A DNA stretch of 6,927 bases from Brevundimonas sp. (GTDB taxonomy: Bacteria; Pseudomonadota; Alphaproteobacteria; Caulobacterales; Caulobacteraceae), in the NCBI RefSeq assembly GCF_031082345.1, contig NZ_JAVHLH010000156.1:1-6927 (forward strand), written 5' to 3'. A model generated the notes under the pieces. The model saw nothing but the letters and a program-made list of their open reading frames with translations, was not told the DNA's origin and ran no database searches. Position 1 is the first letter of the stretch, and each line of letters opens with the position of its first letter. Shown here piece by piece: positions 1 to 6,417 of this stretch. Position numbers and translations under genes: made by a program.

Positions 1-1
1 G

Positions 2-454
2 CCCCCGGATGGGGACGCGGGCGACCGCGCCGCGCGGCTGGCCTCGATCCACGCCGAGGCCTTCGCCGGGCCCCACGACGCGCCCTGGAGCGCGGCGGCC
101 TTCGCGGACCTGCTGGATCAGTCGGGAGTGTTCGCGGTCGAAAGCCCCGACGGGTTCATCCTGATGCGAACCGTGGCCGACGAGGCGGAAATCCTGACCC
201 TCGCGGTGCGGCCCGGAGCGCGGCGCGCGGGACTGGGGGCGCGGCTGGTCGGCGAGGGCGCGCTGGCGGCGGCGGCGCGCGGGGCCGTGCGGGTGTTCCT
301 CGAGGTGGCCGAGGACAATGCGGCGGCCCGGGCGCTGTACGCCCGGGCGGGTTTCGTCGAGGCCGGACGGCGTCCGGGCTATTACGCCGCGGCGGACGGC
401 GGGCGGCGCGACGCCCTGCTTCTGGCGCTCAACCTGGCCGAGACGCTTCCCTAG
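2..454 (+). CDS. rimI: Ribosomal protein S18-alanine N-acetyltransferase RimI (5' end cut by window edge)
   Basis: A GNAT-family acetyltransferase that acetylates the N-terminal alanine of ribosomal protein bS18 using acetyl-CoA, in the cytoplasm. The reading frame is open from base 2, so the start codon lies upstream; 150 residues are visible and, since RimI is usually about 150-165 residues, only a short N-terminal piece is missing. Seen in order: an IHAEAF helix and PWSAAAF segment (about residues 16-35), the EAEILTLAV strand (61-69), the acetyl-CoA pyrophosphate loop RRAGLG (74-79), the LEVAEDNAAARALY block (101-113) with the catalytic-region Glu and the Asn/Tyr typical of RimI, and GRRPGYY followed by a DALLL strand. 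A GTG at 128 opens the same frame but is internal, because conserved RimI sequence precedes it. It lies 27 bp before fur. In many alphaproteobacteria tsaB precedes rimI; that gene would be outside the window. Confidence 0.93.
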   Translation, partial: PPDGDAGDRAARLASIHAEAFAGPHDAPWSAAAFADLLDQSGVFAVESPDGFILMRTVADEAEILTLAVRPGARRAGLGARLVGEGALAAAARGAVRVFLEVAEDNAAARALYARAGFVEAGRRPGYYAAADGGRRDALLLALNLAETLP

Positions 455-481
455 TCCACCCGGGCGGCCTATTCTCCCGCC

Positions 482-967
482 ATGGACCGTATCGAGAAAC
501 TCTGCGCCGAGCGCGGCATGCGCATGACCGAGCAGCGACGGGTCATCGCCCGGGTCCTGTCCAGCGCCGAAGACCACCCCGACGTCGAGGAGCTGTACCG
601 CCGCGCTTCGTCGATCGATCCGCACATCTCGATCGCCACCGTCTACCGCACGGTCCGGCTGTTCGAAGAGGCGGGAGTCGTTGAAAAGCATGACTTTGGC
701 GATGGCCGGTCGCGCTACGAGGAGGCCGGGGACGATCATCACGACCATCTGATCGACACCCGCTCGGGCGAGGTGATCGAATTCTTCGACGCCGAGATCG
801 AGCGGCTGAAGACCGAGATCGCCGAGCGGCTGGGCTTCGAACTGATCGGTCACAAGCTGGAGCTCTACGGCAAGCCGATCGAGGGGGCCGAGCCGTCCAG
901 CCGCGAGGGGCTGATCTTCAAGCGCCACGCCGCGCGGGTTGACGCGACCGAGGTCGATCAGGGCTAG
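482..967 (+). CDS. fur: Ferric uptake regulator Fur
   Basis: Iron-responsive transcription factor, 161 residues, a usual length. The N-terminal winged helix (about 1-82) contains the recognition helix region HISIATVYRTVRLFEEAG (48-65). The C-terminal half (83-140) is the metal-binding and dimerisation domain. Putative metal ligands can be placed by comparison with E. coli Fur with a shift of one: His32, Glu80, His87 and His89 for the sensing site, and His86, Asp88, Glu107 and His124 for the second site. The CxxC structural zinc motif of E. coli Fur is absent: after HHDHLID comes TRSGEV, and the only cysteine is Cys8. This matches what I know of Caulobacter-type Fur. The start is the ATG at 482, giving the canonical MDRIEKLC opening; no Shine-Dalgarno is visible, so initiation may be leaderless or coupled to rimI. 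Its stop codon overlaps that of the convergent XRE gene. Mur, Zur and PerR are less likely given the close Fur-type sequence. Confidence 0.95.
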   Translation: MDRIEKLCAERGMRMTEQRRVIARVLSSAEDHPDVEELYRRASSIDPHISIATVYRTVRLFEEAGVVEKHDFGDGRSRYEEAGDDHHDHLIDTRSGEVIEFFDAEIERLKTEIAERLGFELIGHKLELYGKPIEGAEPSSREGLIFKRHAARVDATEVDQG

Positions 968-1263
968 ACGTCGTCGTCGCCGACCGGACCGCCTTCGTTT
1001 TCCAGCCGATTGACCGAGCGGGCGTCGCGGCTGTTGAATTTGAGATGCACGCCGACGCCGGCGCCGTTCTCTTCGATGAAGACCGCCCCGCCGGACTCCA
1101 GCGCCGCCCGCAGGCGCGCCGCGGCCTCCGGGCCCGGATGGATCTTGCCGGATTCAAAGGCCCCGAGCGCCTCGATGGTCAGGCCGGACAGGCGCGCGAC
1201 ATGATCGCGCGGCCATTCGACGAGGGCGCGGGCGGCGCGGGCCTGGGGACCAGTGATCGACAT
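964..1263 (-). CDS. Small XRE-family (Cro/CI-type HTH) regulator
   Basis: A 99-residue DNA-binding protein. Residues about 6-58 form an XRE helix-turn-helix: [19 protein letters not shown], then [11 protein letters not shown] and an amphipathic helix ending at LRAALES. The C-terminal part, [18 protein letters not shown] (59-76), followed by [16 protein letters not shown], is a tail seen in a widespread family of small alphaproteobacterial XRE proteins of unknown target. I chose the ATG at 1263 because it places [15 protein letters not shown] directly before the HTH; the frame is open further upstream to 1410, but that part is Arg-rich and runs antisense to miaB. No Shine-Dalgarno precedes it. 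It is divergent from miaB with 76 bp between and convergent with fur, sharing the CTAG that holds both stop codons. Autoregulation from the shared upstream region is plausible but inferred. The function is unknown beyond DNA binding. Confidence 0.85.
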   Translation of the reverse strand: MSITGPQARAARALVEWPRDHVARLSGLTIEALGAFESGKIHPGPEAAARLRAALESGGAVFIEENGAGVGVHLKFNSRDARSVNRLENEGGPVGDDDV

Positions 1264-1339
1264 GACGGCAGACTGGCACGATCGTCGCCGTCTTGCACGG
1301 CCATGGCGCGAACGGCGCGGGCGCACTAAAAGTCGCCGC
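1264..1339. promoter_or_regulatory. Divergent control region between XRE gene and miaB
   Basis: This 76-bp gap must hold the promoters of the reverse XRE gene and the forward miaB operon, unless the promoters lie inside the flanking genes. Seen directly: an inverted repeat GACGGC (1264-1269) / GCCGTC (1287-1292) abutting the XRE start codon, and an 8-bp perfect palindrome ACGATCGT at 1278-1285. An ACTAAAAG at 1325-1332 resembles the Caulobacter sigma-73 -10 consensus GCTANAWC at six of eight positions and ends 7 bp before the miaB ATG, which would give a nearly leaderless message. A TTGCAC at 1293-1298 is -35-like but sits too far away to pair with it. Neither gene has a recognisable Shine-Dalgarno. 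The promoter call itself is weak. Confidence 0.4.
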
Positions 1340-2794
1340 ATGATCGAGACCCTTGTTCCAGCGCCGGAGACGGCCGAGGCGGGCGCCGCGCCCAAGCGGC
1401 TGTTCATCAAGACCTACGGCTGCCAGATGAACGTCTATGACTCGGAGCGCATGGCCGATGTGCTGCGGCCGCTCGGCTATGTCGCGACCGACACGGCCGA
1501 GGACGCCGATTTCGTCATCCTGAACACCTGCCACATCCGCGAGAAGGCGGCCGAGAAGGTCTATTCCGAGCTCGGCAAGCTGCGGGAATTGAAGGAGGCC
1601 CGCGAAGGCGGCATGACCATCGCCGTGGCCGGCTGCGTGGCCCAGGCCGAGGGCGAGGAGATCATGCGGCGGCAGCCGGCGGTCGATCTGGTCGTCGGGC
1701 CGCAGGCCTATCACCAGCTGCCGGAGCTGCTGACCCGCACGGCGCGGGCGCGGGGCGAGCGGATCGGGGCCGATTTCGCGCCGGTCGACAAGTTCGACGC
1801 CCTGACCGTCGAGCGAATTGGCGCGCGCGGCGGCGAGGGGGTGACCGCCTTCCTCACCGTGCAGGAGGGCTGCGACAAATTCTGCACCTTCTGCGTCGTG
1901 CCCTATACGCGCGGCGCCGAATGGTCGCGGCCCGTGGCGGACGTGGTGGCCGAGGCGCGGGCGCTGGCCGACCGGGGCGTGCGCGAGGTCACCCTGCTGG
2001 GCCAGAACGTCAACGCCTATGACGGAGAGGGGCCGGATGGAAAACCCTCGAGCCTGGCGCGGCTGGCGTATGCGCTGGCGGAGATCCCGAGGCTGGACCG
2101 CATCCGCTACACGACCAGCCACCCCAACGACATGTCGGACGACCTGATCGCCGCCCACGGCGAGCTGGACGCCCTGATGCCCTGGCTGCACCTGCCGGTG
2201 CAGTCGGGCTCGGACCGGATCCTGCGGCTGATGAACCGCAAGCATGGGCGGCAGAAGTATTTCGACCTGGTCGAGCGCATCCGCGAGGCGCGGCCGGACA
2301 TGGCGCTGTCGGGCGATTTCATCGTCGGCTTCCCCGGCGAGACCGACGCCGACTTCGAGCAGACCATGGATCTGGTGCGGCGGGTGAACTACGCCAGCGC
2401 CTTCTCCTTCATGTATTCGCCGCGCCCCGGCACGCCGGCGGCGACGATGGCGGCGCAGGCGCCCGACGCCGTCAGCCGCGCGCGGCTGCATGCGCTGCAG
2501 GCCCTGCTGACCGAACAGCAGGTCGCCTTCAATCAATCCCGGGCGGGGATGACGATGCCGGTGCTGTTCGAGCGCAAGGGCCGGCACGGGGCGCAGGCCA
2601 TCGGCCGCTCGCCCTGGCTGCAGTCGGTCCATGTCGAGGACGCGGATCATCTGATCGGCCGGATCGTTCCGGTGGAGATCGAGCGCGGCCAGCAGAACAG
2701 CCTGACAGGACGACTGATGAGTGAACACACCCTGCCCCTGAAGCAGCGAGATGCTGCGCGTCGAGCGATAGGGGCGCAAACCAGTGGCGCGTGA
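1340..2794 (+). CDS. miaB: tRNA-2-methylthio-N6-dimethylallyladenosine synthase MiaB
   Basis: A radical-SAM methylthiotransferase that adds the 2-methylthio group to i6A at position 37 of tRNAs reading UNN codons. It is 484 residues, near the family norm. The N-terminal MTTase domain (about 19-160) holds the auxiliary 4Fe-4S cysteines Cys28 ([12 protein letters not shown]), Cys64 ([10 protein letters not shown]) and Cys99 (VAGCVAQ). The radical-SAM core (about 165-395) carries Cys178-x3-Cys182-x2-Cys185 ([10 protein letters not shown]), then [27 protein letters not shown] and [17 protein letters not shown]-binding domain follows (about 402-460), ending in QQNSLTGRL, then a 24-residue polar tail. 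The start is ATG 1340; an in-frame GTG at 1253 would add an Arg-rich, non-conserved leader inside the XRE gene. It is the first gene of the miaB-ybeZ-ybeY-lnt operon and overlaps ybeZ by 11 bp. Proximity to fur fits its need for iron-sulfur clusters, but Fur control is not visible in the sequence. Confidence 0.97.
   Translation: MIETLVPAPETAEAGAAPKRLFIKTYGCQMNVYDSERMADVLRPLGYVATDTAEDADFVILNTCHIREKAAEKVYSELGKLRELKEAREGGMTIAVAGCVAQAEGEEIMRRQPAVDLVVGPQAYHQLPELLTRTARARGERIGADFAPVDKFDALTVERIGARGGEGVTAFLTVQEGCDKFCTFCVVPYTRGAEWSRPVADVVAEARALADRGVREVTLLGQNVNAYDGEGPDGKPSSLARLAYALAEIPRLDRIRYTTSHPNDMSDDLIAAHGELDALMPWLHLPVQSGSDRILRLMNRKHGRQKYFDLVERIREARPDMALSGDFIVGFPGETDADFEQTMDLVRRVNYASAFSFMYSPRPGTPAATMAAQAPDAVSRARLHALQALLTEQQVAFNQSRAGMTMPVLFERKGRHGAQAIGRSPWLQSVHVEDADHLIGRIVPVEIERGQQNSLTGRLMSEHTLPLKQRDAARRAIGAQTSGA
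2770..2774 (+). promoter_or_regulatory. Ribosome binding site for ybeZ (phoH-like)
   Basis: AGGGG lies 9 nt before the GTG at 2784, inside the 3' end of miaB. It decides the ybeZ start: an in-frame TAG at 2769-2771 excludes any start further upstream, and GTG 2784 is the first initiator codon after it. It is the clearest Shine-Dalgarno in the window. Confidence 0.7.
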
Positions 2795-3794
2795 GAGTGA
2801 GTTCCTGGCGTTGGACGACGCCGCCCTGCGCGCCGTCGTGGGTCCCAACAGCCGCCACATCGCCCTGATCGAGGACGCCTACAAGGTGCTGGTTGAGGCG
2901 CCCGGCGGGGGCGTGACCATCAACGGCTCGACCCGTGACCGGGCCCAGGCCAAACGGGTCATCGAGACGCTGGCGGCGCGGTCGACGACCGGGGCCGAGA
3001 TCACCGAGGCCGATGTGCGTACGGCGCTGGGGGCGGCGGCGACCCAGCCGCGGGCGGGGCAGGGGACGGTGGCGCCCAACGCCATCGCCCTGCCGGTCGG
3101 GCGGCGCGGGGCCATCGCGCCCAAGACGGCGGCCCAGGCCAACTATCTGGACATGCTGTCGCGCTGCGAGCTGACCTTCGGGGTGGGGCCGGCGGGCACC
3201 GGCAAGACCTTCCTGGCGGCGGCCTACGGCGCCTCCCTGCTGCGGCGGGGGCAGGTCGACCGGCTGGTCATCACCCGGCCGGCGGTCGAGGCGGGCGAGA
3301 AGCTGGGCTTCCTGCCGGGCGACCTGAACGAGAAGGTCGACCCCTATCTGGCCCCGATCTGGGAGGCGCTGAACGACATTCTGGGGCCCGACGACGTGCG
3401 CCGGCGGCGCGACAAGGGCGAGATCGAGGCGGCGCCGATCGCCTTCATGCGCGGCCGGACCCTGGCCCATGCCTTCATCATCGTCGACGAGGCCCAGAAC
3501 ACCTCGCGGCTGCAGATGAAGATGGTCCTGACCCGGCTGGGCGAGGGCGCGCGCATGGTGGTCACCGGCGACCCGTCGCAGATCGACCTGCTGAATCCCC
3601 GCGACTCCGGCCTGCGCCACGCCCTGCGCATCCTCAAGGATGTGAAGGGCGTCGCCATCCAGACCTTCCAGGCCCAGGACGTGGTCCGCCACGCCATGGT
3701 CGAGCGCATCGTGCGCGCCTATGACGCCGACGCGGCGGCGCACCGCCCCGCGGCCGATCTGGAAGACCCGGATTCGCCAGGCCCGGGCGCATGA
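2784..3794 (+). CDS. ybeZ: PhoH-like ATPase/putative RNA helicase (YbeZ)
   Basis: A cytoplasmic P-loop NTPase of the PhoH family, 336 residues, the usual size for YbeZ. An N-terminal KH-like segment (about 19-65: [16 protein letters not shown], then [21 protein letters not shown]) precedes the ATPase core. The core shows Walker A GPAGTGKT (135-142), [18 protein letters not shown] (163-180), Walker [10 protein letters not shown] (231-239, Asp235-Glu236), [20 protein letters not shown] (250-269) and the late [13 protein letters not shown] (302-314). YbeZ is known to partner with the endoribonuclease YbeY in E. coli and other bacteria, which the adjacency supports. The GTG start overlaps the miaB end by 11 bp and the stop overlaps ybeY as ATGA, so translational coupling is likely on both sides. 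Operon position and the KH-like N-terminus favour YbeZ over the phosphate-starvation paralogue PhoH itself. Confidence 0.95.
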   Translation: MARESEFLALDDAALRAVVGPNSRHIALIEDAYKVLVEAPGGGVTINGSTRDRAQAKRVIETLAARSTTGAEITEADVRTALGAAATQPRAGQGTVAPNAIALPVGRRGAIAPKTAAQANYLDMLSRCELTFGVGPAGTGKTFLAAAYGASLLRRGQVDRLVITRPAVEAGEKLGFLPGDLNEKVDPYLAPIWEALNDILGPDDVRRRRDKGEIEAAPIAFMRGRTLAHAFIIVDEAQNTSRLQMKMVLTRLGEGARMVVTGDPSQIDLLNPRDSGLRHALRILKDVKGVAIQTFQAQDVVRHAMVERIVRAYDADAAAHRPAADLEDPDSPGPGA

Positions 3795-4240
3795 TCGAGG
3801 TCGAGATCGAGGACGAGGCCTGGACCCTCGCCTTGCCGGAGGCCGCCGCCGTGGCAGACCGCGCCGCGACCGCCGCCATGGGCGCCTTCGAGGGCGATGT
3901 CGTCATCCTGCTGACCGACGACGCGGCGGTTCAGGATCTGAACGGGCGCTTCCGGGACCGGGACCGGCCGACCAATGTGCTGTCGTTTCCGGCCGCCGAG
4001 AGCGCGGCGCCGCATCTGGGCGATCTGGTGCTGGCGTTCGGGGTCTGCGCGGCCGAGGCGGAGGCCCAGGGCAAGAGCCTGGCCGACCATCTGGCGCATC
4101 TGACCGTTCACGGGGTGCTGCACCTGCTGGGCCGCGACCACGAGGACGAGGCCGAGGCGGAGGCGATGGAGGCCGAGGAGCGGACCATCCTTGCCACACT
4201 GGGCGTCGCCGACCCATACAGGGCCGATGCTCAAGCTTGA
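3791..4240 (+). CDS. ybeY: Endoribonuclease YbeY (rRNA maturation factor)
   Basis: A zinc-dependent single-strand endoribonuclease needed for 16S rRNA 3' maturation and 70S quality control. It is 149 residues, typical of the family. Diagnostic motifs are NGRFRDRDRPTNVLSFP (51-67), GDLVLAF (77-83), and the metal site H107-GVLHLLGRD-H117, in which His107, His111 and His117 are the three zinc ligands. The protein ends in the common EERTILATLGVADPY pattern. ATG 3791 forms an ATGA overlap with the ybeZ stop; no good Shine-Dalgarno is present, so translation is probably coupled to ybeZ. The 3' end overlaps lnt by 14 bp. In E. coli and in many alphaproteobacteria a CBS-domain ybeX/corC gene follows ybeY; here it does not. 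Confidence 0.96.
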   Translation: MIEVEIEDEAWTLALPEAAAVADRAATAAMGAFEGDVVILLTDDAAVQDLNGRFRDRDRPTNVLSFPAAESAAPHLGDLVLAFGVCAAEAEAQGKSLADHLAHLTVHGVLHLLGRDHEDEAEAEAMEAEERTILATLGVADPYRADAQA

Positions 4241-5825
4241 TCCCGCCTCCCGCCGCGACAGCCTGATCCTGCGCCTCGGCCGCATCGCCCTGGCGCTGGC
4301 GGCGGGCTCGATCGCGGCCCTGGCCCATCCGCCGTTCGGCTTTCTGCCGGGCCTGCTGGGCTATCCGCTGCTGATGCTGCTGGCCGAGCGGTCGACGACG
4401 ACCCGCGGCGGCTTCTGGATGGGCTGGCTGGCCGGCTTCGCCTATTTCTTCATCAGCTGCTGGTGGGTGGCCGAGGCCTTCCTGGTCAATCCGGCCCAGG
4501 CCTGGATGGCGCCCTTCGCGGCCTCGCTGCTGCCGATCGGTCTCGGCCTGTTCTGGGGGACGGCGACCGCCCTGTACCGCCGCTTCACGCCGGGCGGCGT
4601 GGTCCGGGTGCTGGTCTTCGCCGGCCTGTTCTGCCTGCTGGAATGGCTGCGCGGCCATGTGCTGACCGGCTTTCCGTGGAACCCGGCGGGGGCCAGCTGG
4701 AAGGCGGGCACGGCCGGGTCGCAGTTCGCCTCGGTCGTCGGCGTCTATGGGCTGGGACTGGTCACCGTGGCGGCGGTTTCGGCCTTCGGACCTCTGGCGG
4801 GGCCGGGGCCGCGAAAGGCCCGCATCGGAGCCGCCGTGCTGGGGACGCTGGCGCTGGCGGCGCTGCTGATCGGCGGAACCGTGCGTCTGGCCGGGGCTTC
4901 GCCATCGGGCGCGACCGACACGGTGGTGCGCATCGTCCAGGCCGATGTGGACCAGGAGTCGAAATGGACCCCGGAGGCCTATCGCGGCATCGTCGACCGC
5001 TATGTGAACCTGACCGCGCGTCCCGGCGCGGTGGTCCCGGACGTCATCATCTGGCCCGAAGGCGCCCTGCCGGCCTCGGCCAACCAGGTGTTCGCCCCCG
5101 GCTCGCCGGACGCCGCCGCCATCGCGCGGGCGGTGCAGCCCGGCCAGACCCTGATCCTCGGCCTCGGCCGGGGCGTGGCCGATCCGGCCGCGCCGGACGG
5201 CGCCCGCTATTACAACAGCCTGCTGGCCCTGACCGACGAGGGCGGGGAGGGGCTGAGGATCACCGCCGTCTATGACAAATACCGGCTGGTGCCGTTCGGC
5301 GAATTCCTGCCGGCCGGCGGCCTGCTCGGGGCGCTCGGGGTGCGCAGCCTGACCCATATGCCGCTGGATTTCAGCGCCGGGCCGCGGCCGGCGCCGATCG
5401 CCATTCCCGGCCTGCCGGGAGTCCAGCCGCTGATCTGCTACGAGAGCCTCTATCCCGGCTTCACCCCCGGCGGGGCGGATCGTCCGCGCTGGATCGTCAA
5501 CATCTCCAACGACGCCTGGTTCGGGCGCACCTCGGGGCCGCTGCAGCACCTCAACCTCGCCAGCTATCGCGCCATCGAGACCGGTCTCCCGGTGGTCCGC
5601 TCGACCCCGACCGGGGTGTCGGCGATGATCGACCCCTGGGGCCGGGTGGTCGGCGACCAGAGGCTGGAGCCGGGCGAAAGCGGCGTCATCGACGCCCGCC
5701 TGCCGGCCCCGACGGCGGTGACCCTCTACGGCCGGTTCGGGGACCTGCTGTTCGGCCTCGGCCTGCTTGTGGCGCTCGCGCCGATGGTTGGATGGCGTCG
5801 GCTCATCGTCCGGGCACGACGCTGA
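4227..5825 (+). CDS. lnt: Apolipoprotein N-acyltransferase Lnt
   Basis: An inner-membrane enzyme that transfers a fatty acyl chain from phospholipid to the N-terminal cysteine of diacylated lipoproteins, the last step of lipoprotein maturation. It is 532 residues, a normal length. About seven hydrophobic helices fill residues 17-220, one more lies near the C-terminus (504-522), and the periplasmic nitrilase-type domain spans about 235-490. The catalytic triad is visible: Glu278 in IIWPEGALPAS, Lys351 in VYDKYRLVPFGEF and Cys404 in PLICYESLYP. The essential glutamates Glu359 (PFGE) and Glu406 (CYES) are also present, as is NISNDAWFG (425-433). I chose ATG 4227, which gives MLKLDPASRR before the first membrane helix; a TTG at 4191 in the same frame would add 12 residues inside ybeY. 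It starts within ybeY and is the last gene of the operon. A lipoprotein, a possible substrate, is encoded at the right edge. Confidence 0.97.
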   Translation: MLKLDPASRRDSLILRLGRIALALAAGSIAALAHPPFGFLPGLLGYPLLMLLAERSTTTRGGFWMGWLAGFAYFFISCWWVAEAFLVNPAQAWMAPFAASLLPIGLGLFWGTATALYRRFTPGGVVRVLVFAGLFCLLEWLRGHVLTGFPWNPAGASWKAGTAGSQFASVVGVYGLGLVTVAAVSAFGPLAGPGPRKARIGAAVLGTLALAALLIGGTVRLAGASPSGATDTVVRIVQADVDQESKWTPEAYRGIVDRYVNLTARPGAVVPDVIIWPEGALPASANQVFAPGSPDAAAIARAVQPGQTLILGLGRGVADPAAPDGARYYNSLLALTDEGGEGLRITAVYDKYRLVPFGEFLPAGGLLGALGVRSLTHMPLDFSAGPRPAPIAIPGLPGVQPLICYESLYPGFTPGGADRPRWIVNISNDAWFGRTSGPLQHLNLASYRAIETGLPVVRSTPTGVSAMIDPWGRVVGDQRLEPGESGVIDARLPAPTAVTLYGRFGDLLFGLGLLVALAPMVGWRRLIVRARR

Positions 5826-5859
5826 TTTAACCCCTTTGTGCAATTTTCCCGCGAGCGGA

Positions 5860-5887
5860 GAGGGGTTGAAGCGGTTACGCAACCCTC
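5860..5887 (+). other. Candidate RNA hairpin in the lnt-XRE gap
   Basis: GAGGGGTTG (5860-5868) pairs with CAACCCTC (5880-5887) over eight base pairs with one bulged G at 5862 and an 11-nt loop. It is the strongest stem I can find in the gap. The ascending arm can alternatively pair with AACCCCT at 5829-5835, so the two structures exclude each other. There is no following U-run, so it is not a standard terminator. The stem is seen in the sequence; any function is inference. Confidence 0.35.
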
Positions 5888-5940
5888 GGCTGCGGCGGAG
5901 CGCAAAACGGGGCGTTTTTCCGTGACAGCGGGCCCAAGCA

Positions 5941-5961
5941 GGCGCATTCAGGCCATGCGTC
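5941..5961. repeat. Short inverted repeat upstream of the XRE gene (possible operator)
   Basis: GGCGCAT (5941-5947) and ATGCGTC (5955-5961) form an inverted repeat of seven positions, one of them a G-T wobble, around a 7-nt spacer. It ends 24 bp before the XRE start codon. Size and place suit binding by a dimeric HTH repressor, so autoregulation is possible. Repeats this short also arise by chance in GC-rich DNA. Confidence 0.25.
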
Positions 5962-5985
5962 ACCCATGAGAGGGCATAACGAACA

Positions 5986-6402
5986 ATGGCCAGAGGCAAG
6001 GGCGAGGATGGACCTCATCCGGTTGACCGGCATGTCGGCCGGCGCGTGTGCGAGAAGCGGCTGGCGCTCGGTTATAACCAGAGCGACCTGGGCCGGGCTC
6101 TGGGCCTGACCTTTCAGCAGATCCAGAAATACGAGAAGGGCGCGAACCGGATTTCGGCCTCCAAGCTCTGGGACATCGCGCGCTTCTTCAAGGTCGACAT
6201 CGGCTATTTCTTCGAGGGTCTGAGCGGCGCTCAGCTGGCGGGCATGGCCGAGGGCGGGGCCGCCTTCGAGCACGATTTCCCGGCCACCCGCTATACGATC
6301 GAGATCAGCCGCCTGGCCCCGCAGCTGTCGACCCGGCAGCAGAAGCTGGCGCTGGAGCTGATCCGCGACATGGCCGACCGCAAGGAGACCGACGAGGCCT
6401 GA
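5986..6402 (+). CDS. XRE-family transcriptional regulator (PhrR/PraR-like position)
   Basis: A 138-residue DNA-binding regulator. After a short charged leader, residues 13-78 form a clear Cro/CI-type HTH: VDRHVGRRVCEKRLALGYNQ, SDLGRALGLTFQQIQKYEKGANRIS, then ASKLWDIARFFKVDIGYFFEGL. The FQQIQKYEKG and YFFEG segments are typical of the family containing Sinorhizobium PhrR and Azorhizobium PraR. In rhizobia, as I recall, that regulator also lies directly downstream of lnt and upstream of metK; metK would be past the right edge here if the synteny holds. The C-terminal part (95-130) ends in a helix, LSTRQQKLALELIRDMAD. ATG 5986 is preceded by GAGAGGG (5968-5974) with an 11-nt gap, slightly long. 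The gene is separated from lnt by 160 bp, so it probably has its own promoter. It converges on the lipoprotein gene with 15 bp between and no visible terminator. Targets cannot be inferred. Confidence 0.88.
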   Translation: MARGKGEDGPHPVDRHVGRRVCEKRLALGYNQSDLGRALGLTFQQIQKYEKGANRISASKLWDIARFFKVDIGYFFEGLSGAQLAGMAEGGAAFEHDFPATRYTIEISRLAPQLSTRQQKLALELIRDMADRKETDEA

Positions 6403-6417
6403 GGCCCGTCGATCCGG

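Larger units (their letters stand above)
5826..5985 (+). promoter_or_regulatory. Non-coding leader/intergenic region between lnt and the XRE gene
   Basis: This 160-bp gap, the longest in the window, is locally less GC-rich at its ends than the genes around it. It should hold the end of the lnt operon transcript and the promoter of the XRE gene, but no convincing -35/-10 pair is visible; CATAAC at 5975-5980 is -10-like but almost touches the ATG. Secondary-structure candidates are AACCCCT (5829-5835), which can pair with AGGGGTT (5861-5867); the same AGGGGTTG can instead pair with CAACCCT (5880-5886); a small AAAACG-GGG-CGTTTT hairpin (5904-5918); and GGCGCAT/ATGCGTC (5941-5961). A four-codon reading frame, ATG CGT CAC CCA TGA (5955-5969), sits just before GAGAGGG. 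No known riboswitch consensus was recognised. Confidence 0.45.

Noticed and set aside
455..481. A promoter for fur with -10-like TATTCT at 470-475
   Set aside because: No matching -35 at a suitable distance, and the 27-bp gap allows read-through from rimI.
1264..1410. An N-terminal extension of the reverse XRE gene up to 1410
   Set aside because: The extra 49 residues are Arg-rich, antisense to the miaB start, and unlike XRE proteins; ATG 1263 sits directly before the HTH.
1154..2860. A 568-codon open frame on the reverse strand opposite miaB
   Set aside because: It is antisense to a complete MiaB with all six cluster cysteines; the product is Arg/His/Gly-rich with no recognisable motif.
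2529..3743. A 404-codon open frame on the reverse strand opposite the phoH-like gene
   Set aside because: It shadows the intact ybeZ ATPase; composition bias comes from the GC-rich complementary codons.
4463..5275. A 270-codon forward frame inside lnt
   Set aside because: It is an out-of-frame Arg/Gly-rich reading within the Lnt coding sequence, which carries the full catalytic triad in its own frame.
5904..5919. AAAACG-GGG-CGTTTT as a rho-independent terminator for the lnt operon
   Set aside because: The stem is only six pairs, mostly A-T, and the T-run is part of the stem, so no free U-tract follows. It remains a possible weak hairpin only.
5955..5969. Four-codon upstream reading frame (Met-Arg-His-Pro-stop) before the second XRE gene
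   Set aside because: It has no ribosome binding site of its own and such short frames occur often by chance; kept as part of the leader description.
3903..5999. A 698-codon open frame on the reverse strand across ybeY, lnt and the following gap
   Set aside because: Composition is low-complexity Arg/Pro/Gly/Gln/His with no domain; it is the antisense of well-conserved ybeY and lnt. Long open antisense frames are expected at this GC content.
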